Notes: generated by a model not told the origin, from the letters alone. A stretch of 64,000 nucleotides of DNA from Paraburkholderia atlantica (GCF_009362785.1 NZ_WHNQ01000020.1:1-64000), one strand, 5' to 3'; positions 43,260 to 51,347 are shown, counted from the first letter of the stretch. Numbers and translations: made by a program.

Positions 43260-43430
43260 GTCTGTGCCATTGAGGAGAGAGAGGCGATGCTTATGCGTGT
43301 ACGCCCGCCAGAATCAGGACGGTAAGTCGGGTCAAACATAAATCCAACCAATGTTTGCGCATAAGAAAAGCAGATGACGGGAGAATACGTTGAGTCGATG
43401 TCGTCCTGCCGACATTGCATTTGCGGCACA

Positions 43431-43449
43431 AAGCATTGCACAAATGCTT
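43431..43449. promoter_or_regulatory. Inverted repeat between nitroreductase and small gene
   Basis: AAGCATT (43431-43437) and AATGCTT (43443-43449) are exact reverse complements with a five-base spacer. They lie in the 250-base divergent gap between the nitroreductase (starts at 43259) and the small ORF (43510). An overlapping wider repeat, GCATTTG at 43417-43423 with CAAATGC at 43441-43447, adds to the dyad symmetry. A transcription factor operator is likely. Confidence 0.45.
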
Positions 43450-43509
43450 GTTTTGCAAGCGAGCGGCGCTGACTAGATTCGATCAATGCCACGAGCAGGG
43501 GAGCGCACG

Positions 43510-43716
43510 ATGTCATTGGACGTCGCATTGTTCTATCGGCGGGCCGTGTCCGGCTTCCTCGAAGCCGTGCGGCAACGGATGCATCTCGACCGGCGCCACG
43601 CCGCTGGCCGCGCGCGCAGTGCACGCGAACAGCCGCGCGACGATCCCGAGCGCCTCGAGCGCATCGCCACTTACGCGCGCGCGGGATACTTCAACATGTG
43701 CTGGACGTTTGAATAA
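43510..43716 (+). CDS. Small protein with ERIAxYARxGYF C-terminal motif
   Basis: The 68-residue protein starts at 43510 with GCAGGGGA upstream and begins MSLDVALFYRRAVSGFLEAV. It is basic in the middle and ends ERIATYARAGYFNMCWTFE. The C-terminal block ERIATYARAGYF matches ERIAAYARSGYF in the 76-residue protein at 51117-51347, while the N-terminal halves differ. Both small genes are divergent from a redox gene. The family is not recognised. The shared C-terminus suggests a binding motif. Confidence 0.6.
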   Translation: MSLDVALFYRRAVSGFLEAVRQRMHLDRRHAAGRARSAREQPRDDPERLERIATYARAGYFNMCWTFE

Positions 43717-43736
43717 ATCCGGACAGGGCGGCTGAA

Positions 43737-43946
43737 ACCTACGCGTTAGTGTTCGATCAGCGGCACGGCGGCTATTGTTTTCCGCTGGTGACGCCAGACT
43801 AACTGCTCCTGCTGAACATCTACAATTCAGCGGGCGACGACACAGCGCGATTGAACGCCCATGCGACGTTCGTCGATCCGTCCTCGCCGCGCGACGCGCA
43901 GTCACGACGCAGCATCGAATTGCGCTCGCGCTGTTTTCCTGAGTCC
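43737..43946 (+). pseudogene. Remnant of a CmcJ/NvfI-like oxidoreductase
   Basis: The frame from 43737 reads YALVFDQRHGGYCFPLVTPD, then an in-frame TAA at 43800, then LLLLNIYNSAGDDTARLNAHATFVDPSSPRDAQSRRSIELRS (read in two parts). This resembles the C-terminal pattern of CmcJ-like proteins (YFP-MTPDE-LL, then HTAFxDPTTPPDAPPRESIEVR). The stop codon and the missing N-terminal part show that the gene is dead. The match is from memory of family patterns and needs a search. Confidence 0.45.
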
Positions 43947-43965
43947 CTGCGCGGCATAGGGCCGG

Positions 43966-44024
43966 TCGTCATAACCTTAGTCGCAATCCGCTTTGATGGG
44001 CTCGCTCGCACTACTTATACTGGT
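43966..44024 (+). promoter_or_regulatory. Shared promoter module (copy 3, weaker)
   Basis: ATAACCTTAG at 43971-43980 corresponds to ATAAC-N-TAAG of the other two modules, and TATACT at 44016-44021 follows 45 bases after ATAAC, against 46 in the others. Bases between align only with a one-base gap. It precedes the decayed cytochrome gene at 44133, so it may be a relic of the same regulation. Confidence 0.4.
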
Positions 44025-44132
44025 GCGCTTGTCGGCGCGCCGATTCTGTCGTCGCAGTACGCGGATTGAACTCGAATTATCACTGCAACGGCATTCAGCA
44101 ATGGCGCATCGACGCCGATGGGAGCGTGAAAA

Positions 44133-44693
44133 ATGCGTAAGCGGGTCCGGTTCGTGGCTTCGAGATCGAAGACGATGAGCGCTCTGCTGACGGTGGTCAC
44201 GGTCAGCAGCCTGCTCGGAAGTTGCTCCTCTTCGGTCAACGCAACCGGTGAAGCGCAATCCTCCGCCGAACCGGTGCGCTGGCGCCTATCTATCGACACG
44301 ATCGGCAAGCCCACTAGCGGGGCCGAACTCAGCGCATGGAACGTCGATGTCGCGGCGGACGGACGCGGCCTCGCCAGTGGCAGCGACGATGTCGCAACGG
44401 ATGGCCGGATTTACGCGGCTAATTGTGCGGCCTGCCATGGCGCGCAAGGCGAGGGGTTGAGCGGCGATCAATTGGTCGGCGGCGCGGGCACGTTCGCGAG
44501 TGTGAATCCGAAGCACACGGTCGTCAGCTACTGACCAGATGCGACGACTATATTCGACCATATCCGCCGGGCGATGACGTATAACGCGCCGGAGTCGCCG
44601 AGCACCGACGAAGTGTGTTCGCTCAGCGCATACATGTTGAACCGCAACGGCATCCTGCCAGACGATGCAGGTCTCAATGCGCATTCGCTGGCT
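44133..44693 (+). pseudogene. Decayed c-type cytochrome (sulfite dehydrogenase/SoxD-like)
   Basis: The frame starts MRKRVRFVASRSKTMSALLTVV with a lipoprotein-like LLGSC. It carries a heme motif CAACH at residues 98-102 within DGRIYAANCAACHGAQGEGL. The frame ends VNPKHTVVSY at an in-frame TGA (44532-44534). Downstream the same frame continues PDATTIFDHIRRAMTYNAPES, STDEVCSLSAYMLNRNGILPDD, the usual sequel in SoxD/SorB-type cytochromes where a Trp (TGG) follows VVSY. The TGA is thus a nonsense mutation of that Trp codon. The 3' end is replaced by the converging monooxygenase gene after about 44693. The remainder before the stop would lack part of the fold. Confidence 0.7.
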
Positions 44694-44709
44694 CGCCGGC
44701 GTGCCTTGG

Positions 44710-46092
44710 TCAGGAAGCAGCCTCCGTGAGTTCGCGGCGTTCCCGCGCTGTCTGCGTATAGCGATTGACCGGACGCGCCAGCCCCAGATGCTCGCGCAGC
44801 GTGCTGCCCGTGTACTCGGTGCGAAAAAGTCCACGGCGCTGCAATTCCGGCACGACCGTATCGGCGAATTCGCTGAGTCCGCCCGGCAGCCACGGCGACA
44901 TGATGTTGAAGCCGTCCGCACCTTCCTCTTCGAACCATTGCTGCAACTGGTCGGCGATGCTCTGCGGCGTGCCGATCACCTGCTGGTGTCCGCGCGCGCC
45001 CGCGATGCGTAGATACAGATCGCGGATCGTCAGGTTGTCGCGCCGTGCGAGGTCGAGCAGCAGCCTTTGCCGGCTCTTGCCGCCATTGGTTTCGGGTAGC
45101 TCCGGCACAGGTCCGTCGACAGGATACTGCGACAGGTCGACGCCGCCGGACATGTTCGATAGCAACGCAAGACCGACCGCCGGATCGATGAGCTCCTGCA
45201 ACGCGTCGAACTTGTCGCGCGCTTCCTGCTGCGTCTTGCCGATCACCGGGAAGATGCCCGGCATGATCTTCAGGTGTTCGGGCGCGCGTCCGTAACGCGC
45301 GAGCCGTCCCTTGACGTCGCGGTAGAACTGCTGCGCTTCGTCGAGCGTCTGATGGGCGACGAAAATCACCTCGGCCGTTTGCGCAGCCAGCTCGCGCCCG
45401 GCTTCCGACGCGCCCGCCTGCACGACGACCGGCCAGCCCTGCGGCGAACGCGGGACGTTCAGCGGTCCGCGCACGCTGAAATGCTTGCCGCGATGGCCAA
45501 GCACGTGCAGTTTGTCGGCATCGAAATAGATGCCGCTCGCCTTGTCGCGCACGAACGCGTCGTCTTCCCAACTGTCCCACAAACCCGCGACCACGTCGTA
45601 GAACTCTTTCGCGCGCTCGTAGCGCACCGCGTGATCGAGGTGTTTGTCACGGCTGAAATTGTGCGCTTCCGTTTCCGTGCTGGACGTGACGAGGTTCCAG
45701 CCCGATCGGCCACCGCTCAGATGATCGAGCGACGCGAATTTGCGCGCGACGTTGTACGGCTCGTTGAAGCTGGTCGACACGGTCGCGATCAGCCCGATGC
45801 GCTCCGTCACTACCGACAGCGCGGCCAGCAGCGTCAACGGCTCGAAGTGATCGGCGCGCGCGGTGCGCGACAGCGAGGGCAGATGCGTATCGCGCACGCT
45901 GACGCTGTCCGCGAAAAAGATCGCGTCGAATTTGGCCTGCTCGGCGATGCGCGCGAGCTGCGCGTAGTGGGCGAAGTCGAGGCCCCCCGCAGCATGCGTG
46001 TCGGGGTGACGCCACGCGGCGATATGATGGCCCGTCTCCATCAGGAATGCACCGAGGCTCATCTGTCGTTTATGTTGTGATGCTGCGCTCAT
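44710..46092 (-). CDS. NtaA/SnaA/DszA-family FMN-dependent monooxygenase
   Basis: The 460-residue enzyme starts at 46092 with AAGGAG upstream. It carries KRQMSLGAFLMETGHHIAAWRHPDTHA, ARKFASLDHLSGGRSGWNLVTSS, GPLNVPRSPQGWPVVVQAGASEAG, YPVDGPVPELPETNGGKSRQ and YTGSTLREHLGLARPVNR. It is most similar to the enzyme at 10302 (same TGHHIAAWRHP and PELPETN motifs). Its 3' end has replaced the end of a cytochrome gene, and an ssuB remnant lies at its 5' side, so it appears inserted into an older sulfur locus. Two-component flavin monooxygenase chemistry is expected. Confidence 0.9.
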   Translation of the reverse strand: MSAASQHKRQMSLGAFLMETGHHIAAWRHPDTHAAGGLDFAHYAQLARIAEQAKFDAIFFADSVSVRDTHLPSLSRTARADHFEPLTLLAALSVVTERIGLIATVSTSFNEPYNVARKFASLDHLSGGRSGWNLVTSSTETEAHNFSRDKHLDHAVRYERAKEFYDVVAGLWDSWEDDAFVRDKASGIYFDADKLHVLGHRGKHFSVRGPLNVPRSPQGWPVVVQAGASEAGRELAAQTAEVIFVAHQTLDEAQQFYRDVKGRLARYGRAPEHLKIMPGIFPVIGKTQQEARDKFDALQELIDPAVGLALLSNMSGGVDLSQYPVDGPVPELPETNGGKSRQRLLLDLARRDNLTIRDLYLRIAGARGHQQVIGTPQSIADQLQQWFEEEGADGFNIMSPWLPGGLSEFADTVVPELQRRGLFRTEYTGSTLREHLGLARPVNRYTQTARERRELTEAAS

Positions 46093-46115
46093 TGCTCGCT
46101 CCTTGTGACCGACGT

Positions 46116-46440
46116 TGAGGAAAGACGGTGTTGATCGGCGCAGATGTCAGCGTGCGTTTTCGGGCGCGCTCCGAGAAATCCGCGAGTATCCGTTCGCGCA
46201 ACTGCACGAAACGCGGCTCGCTGCGATCACACGGCCGCGGCAAGCCCACCTGCGTAATTCGATTGATACAACCGGGGCGCGGCGCCATCGTCACCACGCG
46301 ATCGCCAAGATGGATTGCTTCGTCGACGTCATGGTGTGCGCGTAAGGGCCTCGAGCGCACCGAACGGTTCGTCGAGTAAGAGCACGCGCGGGCGATTCAC
46401 GAATCCGCGCGCAATCGCCACGCGCGGCACGTTCGCGCGG
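46116..46440 (-). pseudogene. Remnant of an SsuB-type ABC ATPase
   Basis: On the minus strand, VAIARGFVNRPRVLLLDEPFGALEALTR (around 46440-46355), with the Walker B region, runs into a frameshifting deletion. It resumes as HDVDEAIHLGDRVVTMAPRPGCI and LPRPCDRSEPRFVQLRERILADFSE. The region between ALTR and HDVDEA, about 25-30 residues in living SsuB proteins, is lost, and the Walker A half is absent. Similarity to SsuB at 63180 and 59452 is clear. It is a decayed sulfonate transporter ATPase next to the LLM gene at 44710-46092. Confidence 0.7.
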
Positions 46441-46490
46441 CGCACCGCTGCGAATGGACCGCACGCCCGCGCGTGTTCAAGTGTGTGATG

Positions 46491-48128
46491 TCAGAAGTCG
46501 AAGCCCGGACCACCTGCGCCCGCGCCAGGACCCGCAGACGGGGCGTCCTTCTTCGGCGCTTCGTACACAGTTGCATCGGTCGTGAGCAGCAGGCCCGCGA
46601 CGGACGCCGCGTTCTGCAGCGCAGTGCGCGTCACCTTCGTCGGATCGAGCACGCCCGATTCCACGAGATCGCCGTACTCGCCGGTCGCCGCGTTATAGCC
46701 GAAGTTGCCACTGCCTTCGGCCACCTTCGCGACGACCACGCTCGCTTCTTCGCCCGCGTTGGTCACGATCTGACGCAACGGTTCTTCGAGCGCGCGCAGC
46801 ACGATACGGATGCCCGCGTCCTGATCCGCATTCGTGGCTTTCAGCGTGGCGATGGACTGTTTCACGCGAATCAGCGCAACGCCGCCGCCCGGCACGATGC
46901 CTTCTTCGACCGCGGCGCGCGTCGCGTGCAATGCGTCGTCCACGCGGTCCTTTTTTTCCTTCACTTCGATTTCGGTGGCCCCGCCGACCTTGATCACCGC
47001 GACGCCGCCCGCAAGCTTCGCAACGCGCTCCTGCAATTTCTCGCGGTCGTAATCGGATGTCGCTTCCTCGATTTGCACGCGAATCTGCTTTACCCGCGCT
47101 TCGATGTTCTTCGTGTCGCCCGCGCCGTCGATGACGGTGGTGTTTTCCTTGCCAATATCGACGCGCTTCGCGTGACCGAGTTCGGCAAGCGTCGCCTTCT
47201 CCAGCGTGAGACCGGTTTCTTCGGCGATCACCTGGCCGCCCGTGAGAATCGCGATGTCTTCTAGCAAGGCCTTGCGACGGTCGCCAAAGCCCGGCGCCTT
47301 TACCGCAACCGTCTTGAGGATGCCGCGAATGTTATTCACCACCAGCGTAGCGAGCGCTTCGCCTTCGACGTCTTCCGCGATGATCAGCAGCGGCCGGCCC
47401 GCTTTCGCGACCTGTTCGAGCACCGGCAGGAGATCGCGGATGTTCGAGATCTTCTTGTCGTGCAGTAGGATGTACGGATCGTCGAGCGTGGCGACCTGCT
47501 TTTCCTGATTGTTGATGAAGTACGGCGACAGGTAGCCGCGATCGAACTGCAAGCCTTCCACGACGTCGAGTTCATCGGCGAGCGACTTGCCGTCTTCCAC
47601 CGTGATCACGCCTTCCTTGCCGACGCGATCGATCGCTTCGGCAATGCGCTGGCCGATCGATTCCTCGCCATTCGCAGAGATGGTCGCGACCTGCGCGATC
47701 TCCTTGCTGGTGGTGGTCGGGCGGCTGATCTTCTTCAGTTCGTCGATCGCTGCCGCAACGGCCTTGTCGATACCGCGCTTAAGATCGAGCGGATTGAGGC
47801 CCGCGGCGACGTACTTCGTGCCTTCGCGAACGATGGCCTGCGCGAGCACGGTGGCGGTGGTCGTGCCATCGCCCGCGAGGTCGCTCGTCTTCGACGCGAC
47901 TTCCTTCACCAGTTGCGCGCCGATGTTCTGCACCTTGTCCGCCAGTTCGATTTCCTTTGCGACCGACACGCCGTCTTTCGTGACGACCGGCGCGCCGAAG
48001 CTTTTTTCGAGCACCACGTTCCGGCCTTTAGGACCGAGCGTGACTTTCACTGCATTGGCGAGGATGTTCACGCCTTCGACCAGTTTTGAACGCGCGACGT
48101 CGCTGAATTCGATGTCTTTTGCTGCCAT
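46491..48128 (-). CDS. groEL: Chaperonin GroEL
   Basis: The 545-residue chaperonin starts MAAKDIEFSDVARSKLVEGVNILANAV at 48128 behind GAGGAGA. GroEL signatures are VTLGPKGRNVVLEKSFGAP, LAGDGTTTATVLAQAIVREG (ATP site), EDVEGEALATLVVNNIRG and EEGIVPGGGVALI. The C-terminus is PGAGAGGPGFDF, not the usual Gly-Gly-Met repeat, which affects the cavity floor of canonical GroEL. This looks like an accessory paralogue, as commonly found in Burkholderiaceae. It is cotranscribed with groES (10 bases apart) from a CIRCE-type promoter. Its place in the sulfur island may reflect help in folding the oxygenases; that is inference. Confidence 0.96.
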   Translation of the reverse strand: MAAKDIEFSDVARSKLVEGVNILANAVKVTLGPKGRNVVLEKSFGAPVVTKDGVSVAKEIELADKVQNIGAQLVKEVASKTSDLAGDGTTTATVLAQAIVREGTKYVAAGLNPLDLKRGIDKAVAAAIDELKKISRPTTTSKEIAQVATISANGEESIGQRIAEAIDRVGKEGVITVEDGKSLADELDVVEGLQFDRGYLSPYFINNQEKQVATLDDPYILLHDKKISNIRDLLPVLEQVAKAGRPLLIIAEDVEGEALATLVVNNIRGILKTVAVKAPGFGDRRKALLEDIAILTGGQVIAEETGLTLEKATLAELGHAKRVDIGKENTTVIDGAGDTKNIEARVKQIRVQIEEATSDYDREKLQERVAKLAGGVAVIKVGGATEIEVKEKKDRVDDALHATRAAVEEGIVPGGGVALIRVKQSIATLKATNADQDAGIRIVLRALEEPLRQIVTNAGEEASVVVAKVAEGSGNFGYNAATGEYGDLVESGVLDPTKVTRTALQNAASVAGLLLTTDATVYEAPKKDAPSAGPGAGAGGPGFDF

Positions 48129-48138
48129 GATGTTCTCC

Positions 48139-48429
48139 TCAGGATTGGACGACGGCAATCACGTCTTCTTCGCGTAGCACCAGCAGTTCGGTGCCGTCTA
48201 CCTTCACGCTTTGCCCCGCGTATTTGCCGAACAGGACGCGTTCGCCGACCTTCACTTCGGGCCCGACGCGCTTGCCTTCGGCGTCGCGCCGGCCTGGACC
48301 GACCGCGAGAATTTCGCCCTGATCGGGCTTTTCGGCGGCGCTATCGGGAATCACAATGCCCGAAGCGGTTTTGGTCTCCTGGTCGAGACGCTTGACGATC
48401 ACGCGATCGTGCAATGGGCGCAAACTCAT
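48139..48429 (-). CDS. groES: Co-chaperonin GroES
   Basis: The 96-residue protein has the GroES pattern from end to end: MSLRPLHDRVIVKRLDQETKTASGIVIPDSAAEKPDQGEILAVGPG (given in part), VKVGERVLFGKYAGQSVKVDGTELLVLREEDVIAVV. The mobile loop EETKTASGIVIPDSA-type segment that docks on GroEL is intact. It is the first gene of the groESL operon, and a CIRCE-type repeat sits 23 bases upstream of its ATG. Confidence 0.96.
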   Translation of the reverse strand: MSLRPLHDRVIVKRLDQETKTASGIVIPDSAAEKPDQGEILAVGPGRRDAEGKRVGPEVKVGERVLFGKYAGQSVKVDGTELLVLREEDVIAVVQS

Positions 48430-48451
48430 TTGCTCATTCCTTGGAAATGTT

Positions 48452-48478
48452 TTGGCACTCGTCTTAAGGGAGTGCTGA
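48452..48478 (-). promoter_or_regulatory. CIRCE element (HrcA operator) upstream of groES
   Basis: TTGGCACTC (48452-48460) and GAGTGCTGA (48470-48478) form the 9-N9-9 inverted repeat of CIRCE (consensus TTAGCACTC and GAGTGCTAA), with one mismatch per arm. It lies just upstream of the groES start at 48429. HrcA binding here would repress groESL until heat stress. Confidence 0.8.
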
Positions 48479-48913
48479 CCGAGAGCCGAGTATAGAAATG
48501 CGGACTGAGCGAATCCAATAATGGTTTCGCAGACGCTTTGCGTGCGTTGAATGATTTGATCATGACGTTTCGTGCAAAAGGTTTCCCGGACCGATCTGCC
48601 ATATCGCAGTGGAAGCTGCGCTCGCGCCGCTCATTGAGCATGGCACCGTACGTGTATGTTTGAACGCGCGGCGCGTTTCGGGTTATTGCTTGAGCGGTGC
48701 GCGTAACGTCGGGAACGGAGAGGCCACGACGGAAACGACACACGAAGACGCGATCACAACCACAATCGCGACACGGTCGGCTGTGCGCTCTCTCGAAGGA
48801 GCGCTTGCAGGATATGACTCGCAATTGCAGCAGCATCGCTCGCTTGCCATGCTCGCGCGACGGTGAGGCAAGGGCCTTCCCCCCCGCATCATTGCGTGCA
48901 GAGAAGGCCTTTT
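48479..48913. other. Intergenic region upstream of groESL
   Basis: This 435-base stretch holds the groESL promoter near the CIRCE element and the tail end of the minus-strand flavoprotein. A stem GGCCTTC (48873-48879)/GAAGGCC (48903-48909) followed by TTTTT is oriented for the plus strand, where no gene precedes it. No other feature is visible. Confidence 0.35.
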
Positions 48914-50143
48914 TCAAACGAGGCCGAGCACACCGAGGCGCGCCTGACCGATCAGCTCGAACGAGGCATCGGCGTTTGGCGGATGGAATGCACCCGCACG
49001 TACATCGCGATACAGCCGTTCGAGTTCCGCACGCCGCGCCAACGCGCCCGCCCCGGCAATTTGCAGCGAAAGATTCACGACGCGCAGCGCGCCATCCACA
49101 GCGTGCTGTTTCGCGGCCAGCAGTTTCGCGATCCATGGTTCGGGCTCCGGGTAGCCGGACCACCATCTATCGGCGACGCGTTCCAGCAACGCCTCGATGC
49201 TGTCGAGTTCGATCGACGCCTCAGCGACGCTGCGCTGCGTGAGCGGCTTAAAGGCGTAGGTTTTTCCGTTCAACGCGGCAGATGAGCGCGTGGTGGCGGA
49301 CGCAAGCGCAAGAGCGAACGCACGCTTTGCCGCGCCGAAGTACACGGCGGCCAGACCCGGCAGAACGGCGCCGAGAATGCCGTCGACGAACGGATCGTTC
49401 GGCGGTCCGGCAGGCAGCACGCGAATCACGCGATCCTTGTGCGCCACGGCGCCCTCCAGCAGGGTATCGTCGCTTTGCGTCGCGCGTAGGCCGAGCGCGT
49501 CCCATGTCTTGACCGTGCGATGACCCGGCGCACTGCGCTCGATAAACGCATGCACGATCTTAGGATGCGCGGGGTCCGAGTCGTCGAGACCGTGGACGCC
49601 GAGCCAGTCCCAAACGGGAGCGAGCGACGTGAAGATCTTTCGGCCGTCGAAGCGGTAGCTGCCATCGGCGAAGGGCGTCGCCTTCACGAACGAGTGGGCG
49701 AGTCCCAGATCGTTGCCGGGTTCACCGTGTCCAGCGGCGAAGACCTTGCCGGCTGCAGCCTCGGAGAGAATCCATTGCGCGGAGTTGTCGCCCAGCCGCC
49801 GCAGATGCAGCGCCGCGCCGATCCAGTATTGATGCATGTTCAACGCGAGTGCCGTGGCGGGCGCACGTCCCGCGAGCCGGATCTGCTGCTGGATGAATTC
49901 GGGCAATGTGAGGCCCAAGCCTCCCAACTCGACCGGCACGCTCGCACGCAGAAATCCCGCCTGTTTCAGCTCGTCGAGGTCTTCGGCAAAGAAGCGGTTC
50001 TCCCGATCGTATAGCGCGGCGCGCGTACCGATGCGATCGAGCAGCGCTTCGGACAGCAACGAGCTGGTTTGGTTGGCGGCCTGTGCTTCGTTATTCGTGC
50101 GGGCGGATAGGTCAGGTTCCAGTACCGTACTGACTGTGCTCAC
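48914..50143 (-). CDS. Acyl-CoA dehydrogenase-fold flavin oxidoreductase (sulfur-type)
   Basis: The 409-residue protein starts with GTG at 50143, AGGAG eight bases upstream. Structural blocks are ENRFFAEDLDELKQAGFLRASVPVELGGLGLTLPEF, APATALALNMHQYWIGAA, GHGEPGNDLGLAHSFVKATPF and FDGRKIFTSLAPVWDWLGVHG. It is divergent from the DszC-like enzyme at 7216 and from SfnB at 38721, and lacks their DRHWRN and HNP ends. It is followed upstream by an AhpD-type peroxidase gene in the same operon (33 bases apart). The family oxidises acyl-CoAs or, in this branch, sulfur or nitrogen compounds. The sulfur role is inferred from context. Confidence 0.85.
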   Translation of the reverse strand: MSTVSTVLEPDLSARTNNEAQAANQTSSLLSEALLDRIGTRAALYDRENRFFAEDLDELKQAGFLRASVPVELGGLGLTLPEFIQQQIRLAGRAPATALALNMHQYWIGAALHLRRLGDNSAQWILSEAAAGKVFAAGHGEPGNDLGLAHSFVKATPFADGSYRFDGRKIFTSLAPVWDWLGVHGLDDSDPAHPKIVHAFIERSAPGHRTVKTWDALGLRATQSDDTLLEGAVAHKDRVIRVLPAGPPNDPFVDGILGAVLPGLAAVYFGAAKRAFALALASATTRSSAALNGKTYAFKPLTQRSVAEASIELDSIEALLERVADRWWSGYPEPEPWIAKLLAAKQHAVDGALRVVNLSLQIAGAGALARRAELERLYRDVRAGAFHPPNADASFELIGQARLGVLGLV

Positions 50144-50176
50144 AGTGCTTTTCTCCTTCTCCCATACAACGATTAA

Positions 50177-50746
50177 TCAAGCGAAGTATTTGTCGTCAGG
50201 AACGACGCCCAGCGAAATGAAAATGCGGTTCGTGTGGTTGAACCACGAGGCCGTTTCAACCGCTTCGAGAATGGCCGGCTCGGAAATGCCTTCGCCACGC
50301 AGCCGCTCGAAATCTTCTTGATTCACACTGCGCGGGTCTTGCGTCACCTTGATCGCAAGATCGGCGAGAGCCTGCTCACGCGATGAAAGCCCGGCGAAAT
50401 GAAGATCCGTGGCAATGCGGCGTGCTTTTGCCGGATCGTCGAGCGCGGCGCCCAGTGCGTGAGTGTGATGAAGCGCACACAGACCGCAGCGGTTGGTCGT
50501 GGAGACGACGACCGCGATCAGTTCGCGTTCGGCGAGCGGGAGTTTCCCGGCAGTCGCGCCAAACAGTTGTTCGAAGTAACGGACAAAGCGCCGGGTGGTG
50601 TCCGGATTCAACGCGAGCGCGCGAATCCAGTTATCGCCGTCATGCGATTGCACGAGTCGCTGGATATCGTCGGGAAGGGCATCGTTGTTGGCGTGTCTGA
50701 GTCGCGAGAGCGCGCTTTCTGCTTGAGAGTCAACAGCTGCTGTCAT
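50177..50746 (-). CDS. Peroxidase-related AhpD-type protein
   Basis: The 189-residue protein starts at 50746 behind AAGGAG. It has the redox motif CxxCxxxH (Cys87, Cys90, His94 in RCGLCALHHTHAL) in a carboxymuconolactone-decarboxylase fold, with ERELIAVVVSTTN before it. The LSSREQALADLAIKVTQDPRSV and FNHTNRIFISLGVVPDDKYF segments match the peroxidase-related family (TIGR01926). It is the first gene of an operon with the flavin oxidoreductase at 48914, and probably removes peroxide made by uncoupled flavin turnover. Confidence 0.87.
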   Translation of the reverse strand: MTAAVDSQAESALSRLRHANNDALPDDIQRLVQSHDGDNWIRALALNPDTTRRFVRYFEQLFGATAGKLPLAERELIAVVVSTTNRCGLCALHHTHALGAALDDPAKARRIATDLHFAGLSSREQALADLAIKVTQDPRSVNQEDFERLRGEGISEPAILEAVETASWFNHTNRIFISLGVVPDDKYFA

Positions 50747-51116
50747 ATCAATACTCCTTGGAGGCGTTGCCGGTTGCCGCGAGAAGAGAGACTGATGCGC
50801 CTGATTATCGTCAGCGGCTTGCTGCGTGCGCCAATATTGATTTGGCATTTGCATAGCGGCGCGAATGCGTTTCGACGCAGTGAAACGAATGCCTCTGCGA
50901 TGGCGGCGAAGAGTGCTGCGGCGCCGCCGAAAAAGCTTGATCGACGTTGTTGATTCGAAGGCTTCGGAACGCGGCGAAGTTCGATCGTCCAGAAAGTACG
51001 CCGCCATGATTAACGTTTGATACGGGTAGTGAAATCCAATCCATCAAACCTTGTTTGCCGTTCTTTTATGCGAACGCTAGATTGCGTCCATACAGCAATG
51101 GATCGATGGAGGCCGC
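50747..51116. other. Divergent promoter region
   Basis: The gap lies between the AhpD-type gene (minus) and the small gene at 51117 (plus). GTTTGAT (51015-51021) and ATCAAAC (51043-51049) form a 7-base inverted repeat with a 21-base spacer. Otherwise no gene, RNA or remnant is recognised. Confidence 0.35.
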
Positions 51117-51347
51117 ATGGCCACGGCAATTTTCCCGAGTGGGCTGCTGCATCCCGTGCGGACCTTGCGGTCGCGTTATGCGAAGCGTTCATCGGCACAG
51201 TCCGATGAGCGTTCCGGCGGACTACGCGCGCCAGACGAGCGCGCGCAATCGGCGGAGCGGATCGCGGCGTATGCGCGCAGCGGCTATTTCCATATGGAAT
51301 ACACGCCTGGCATGTTTGTCGTGCCGCACGATCTGCCGCCGGATTGA
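51117..51347 (+). CDS. Small protein with ERIAxYARxGYF C-terminal motif
   Basis: The 76-residue protein starts at 51117 with a GGAGG five bases upstream. The N-terminus is MATAIFPSGLLHPVRTLRSRYAKRSS, and the C-terminal region reads AERIAAYARSGYFHMEYTPGMFVVPHDLPPD. The block ERIAAYARSGYF is shared with the small protein at 43510. It lies 181 bases before the rhodanese gene that opens the encapsulin operon and is divergent from the AhpD-type gene. Function unknown. The conserved block and two independent good ribosome binding sites argue that both are real. Confidence 0.6.
   Translation: MATAIFPSGLLHPVRTLRSRYAKRSSAQSDERSGGLRAPDERAQSAERIAAYARSGYFHMEYTPGMFVVPHDLPPD

Noticed and set aside
48873..48914. 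Stem with TTTTT tail, looking like a plus-strand terminator
   Set aside because: No plus-strand gene precedes it, and in the minus direction the stem has no T-run, so it cannot be assigned to a transcript.
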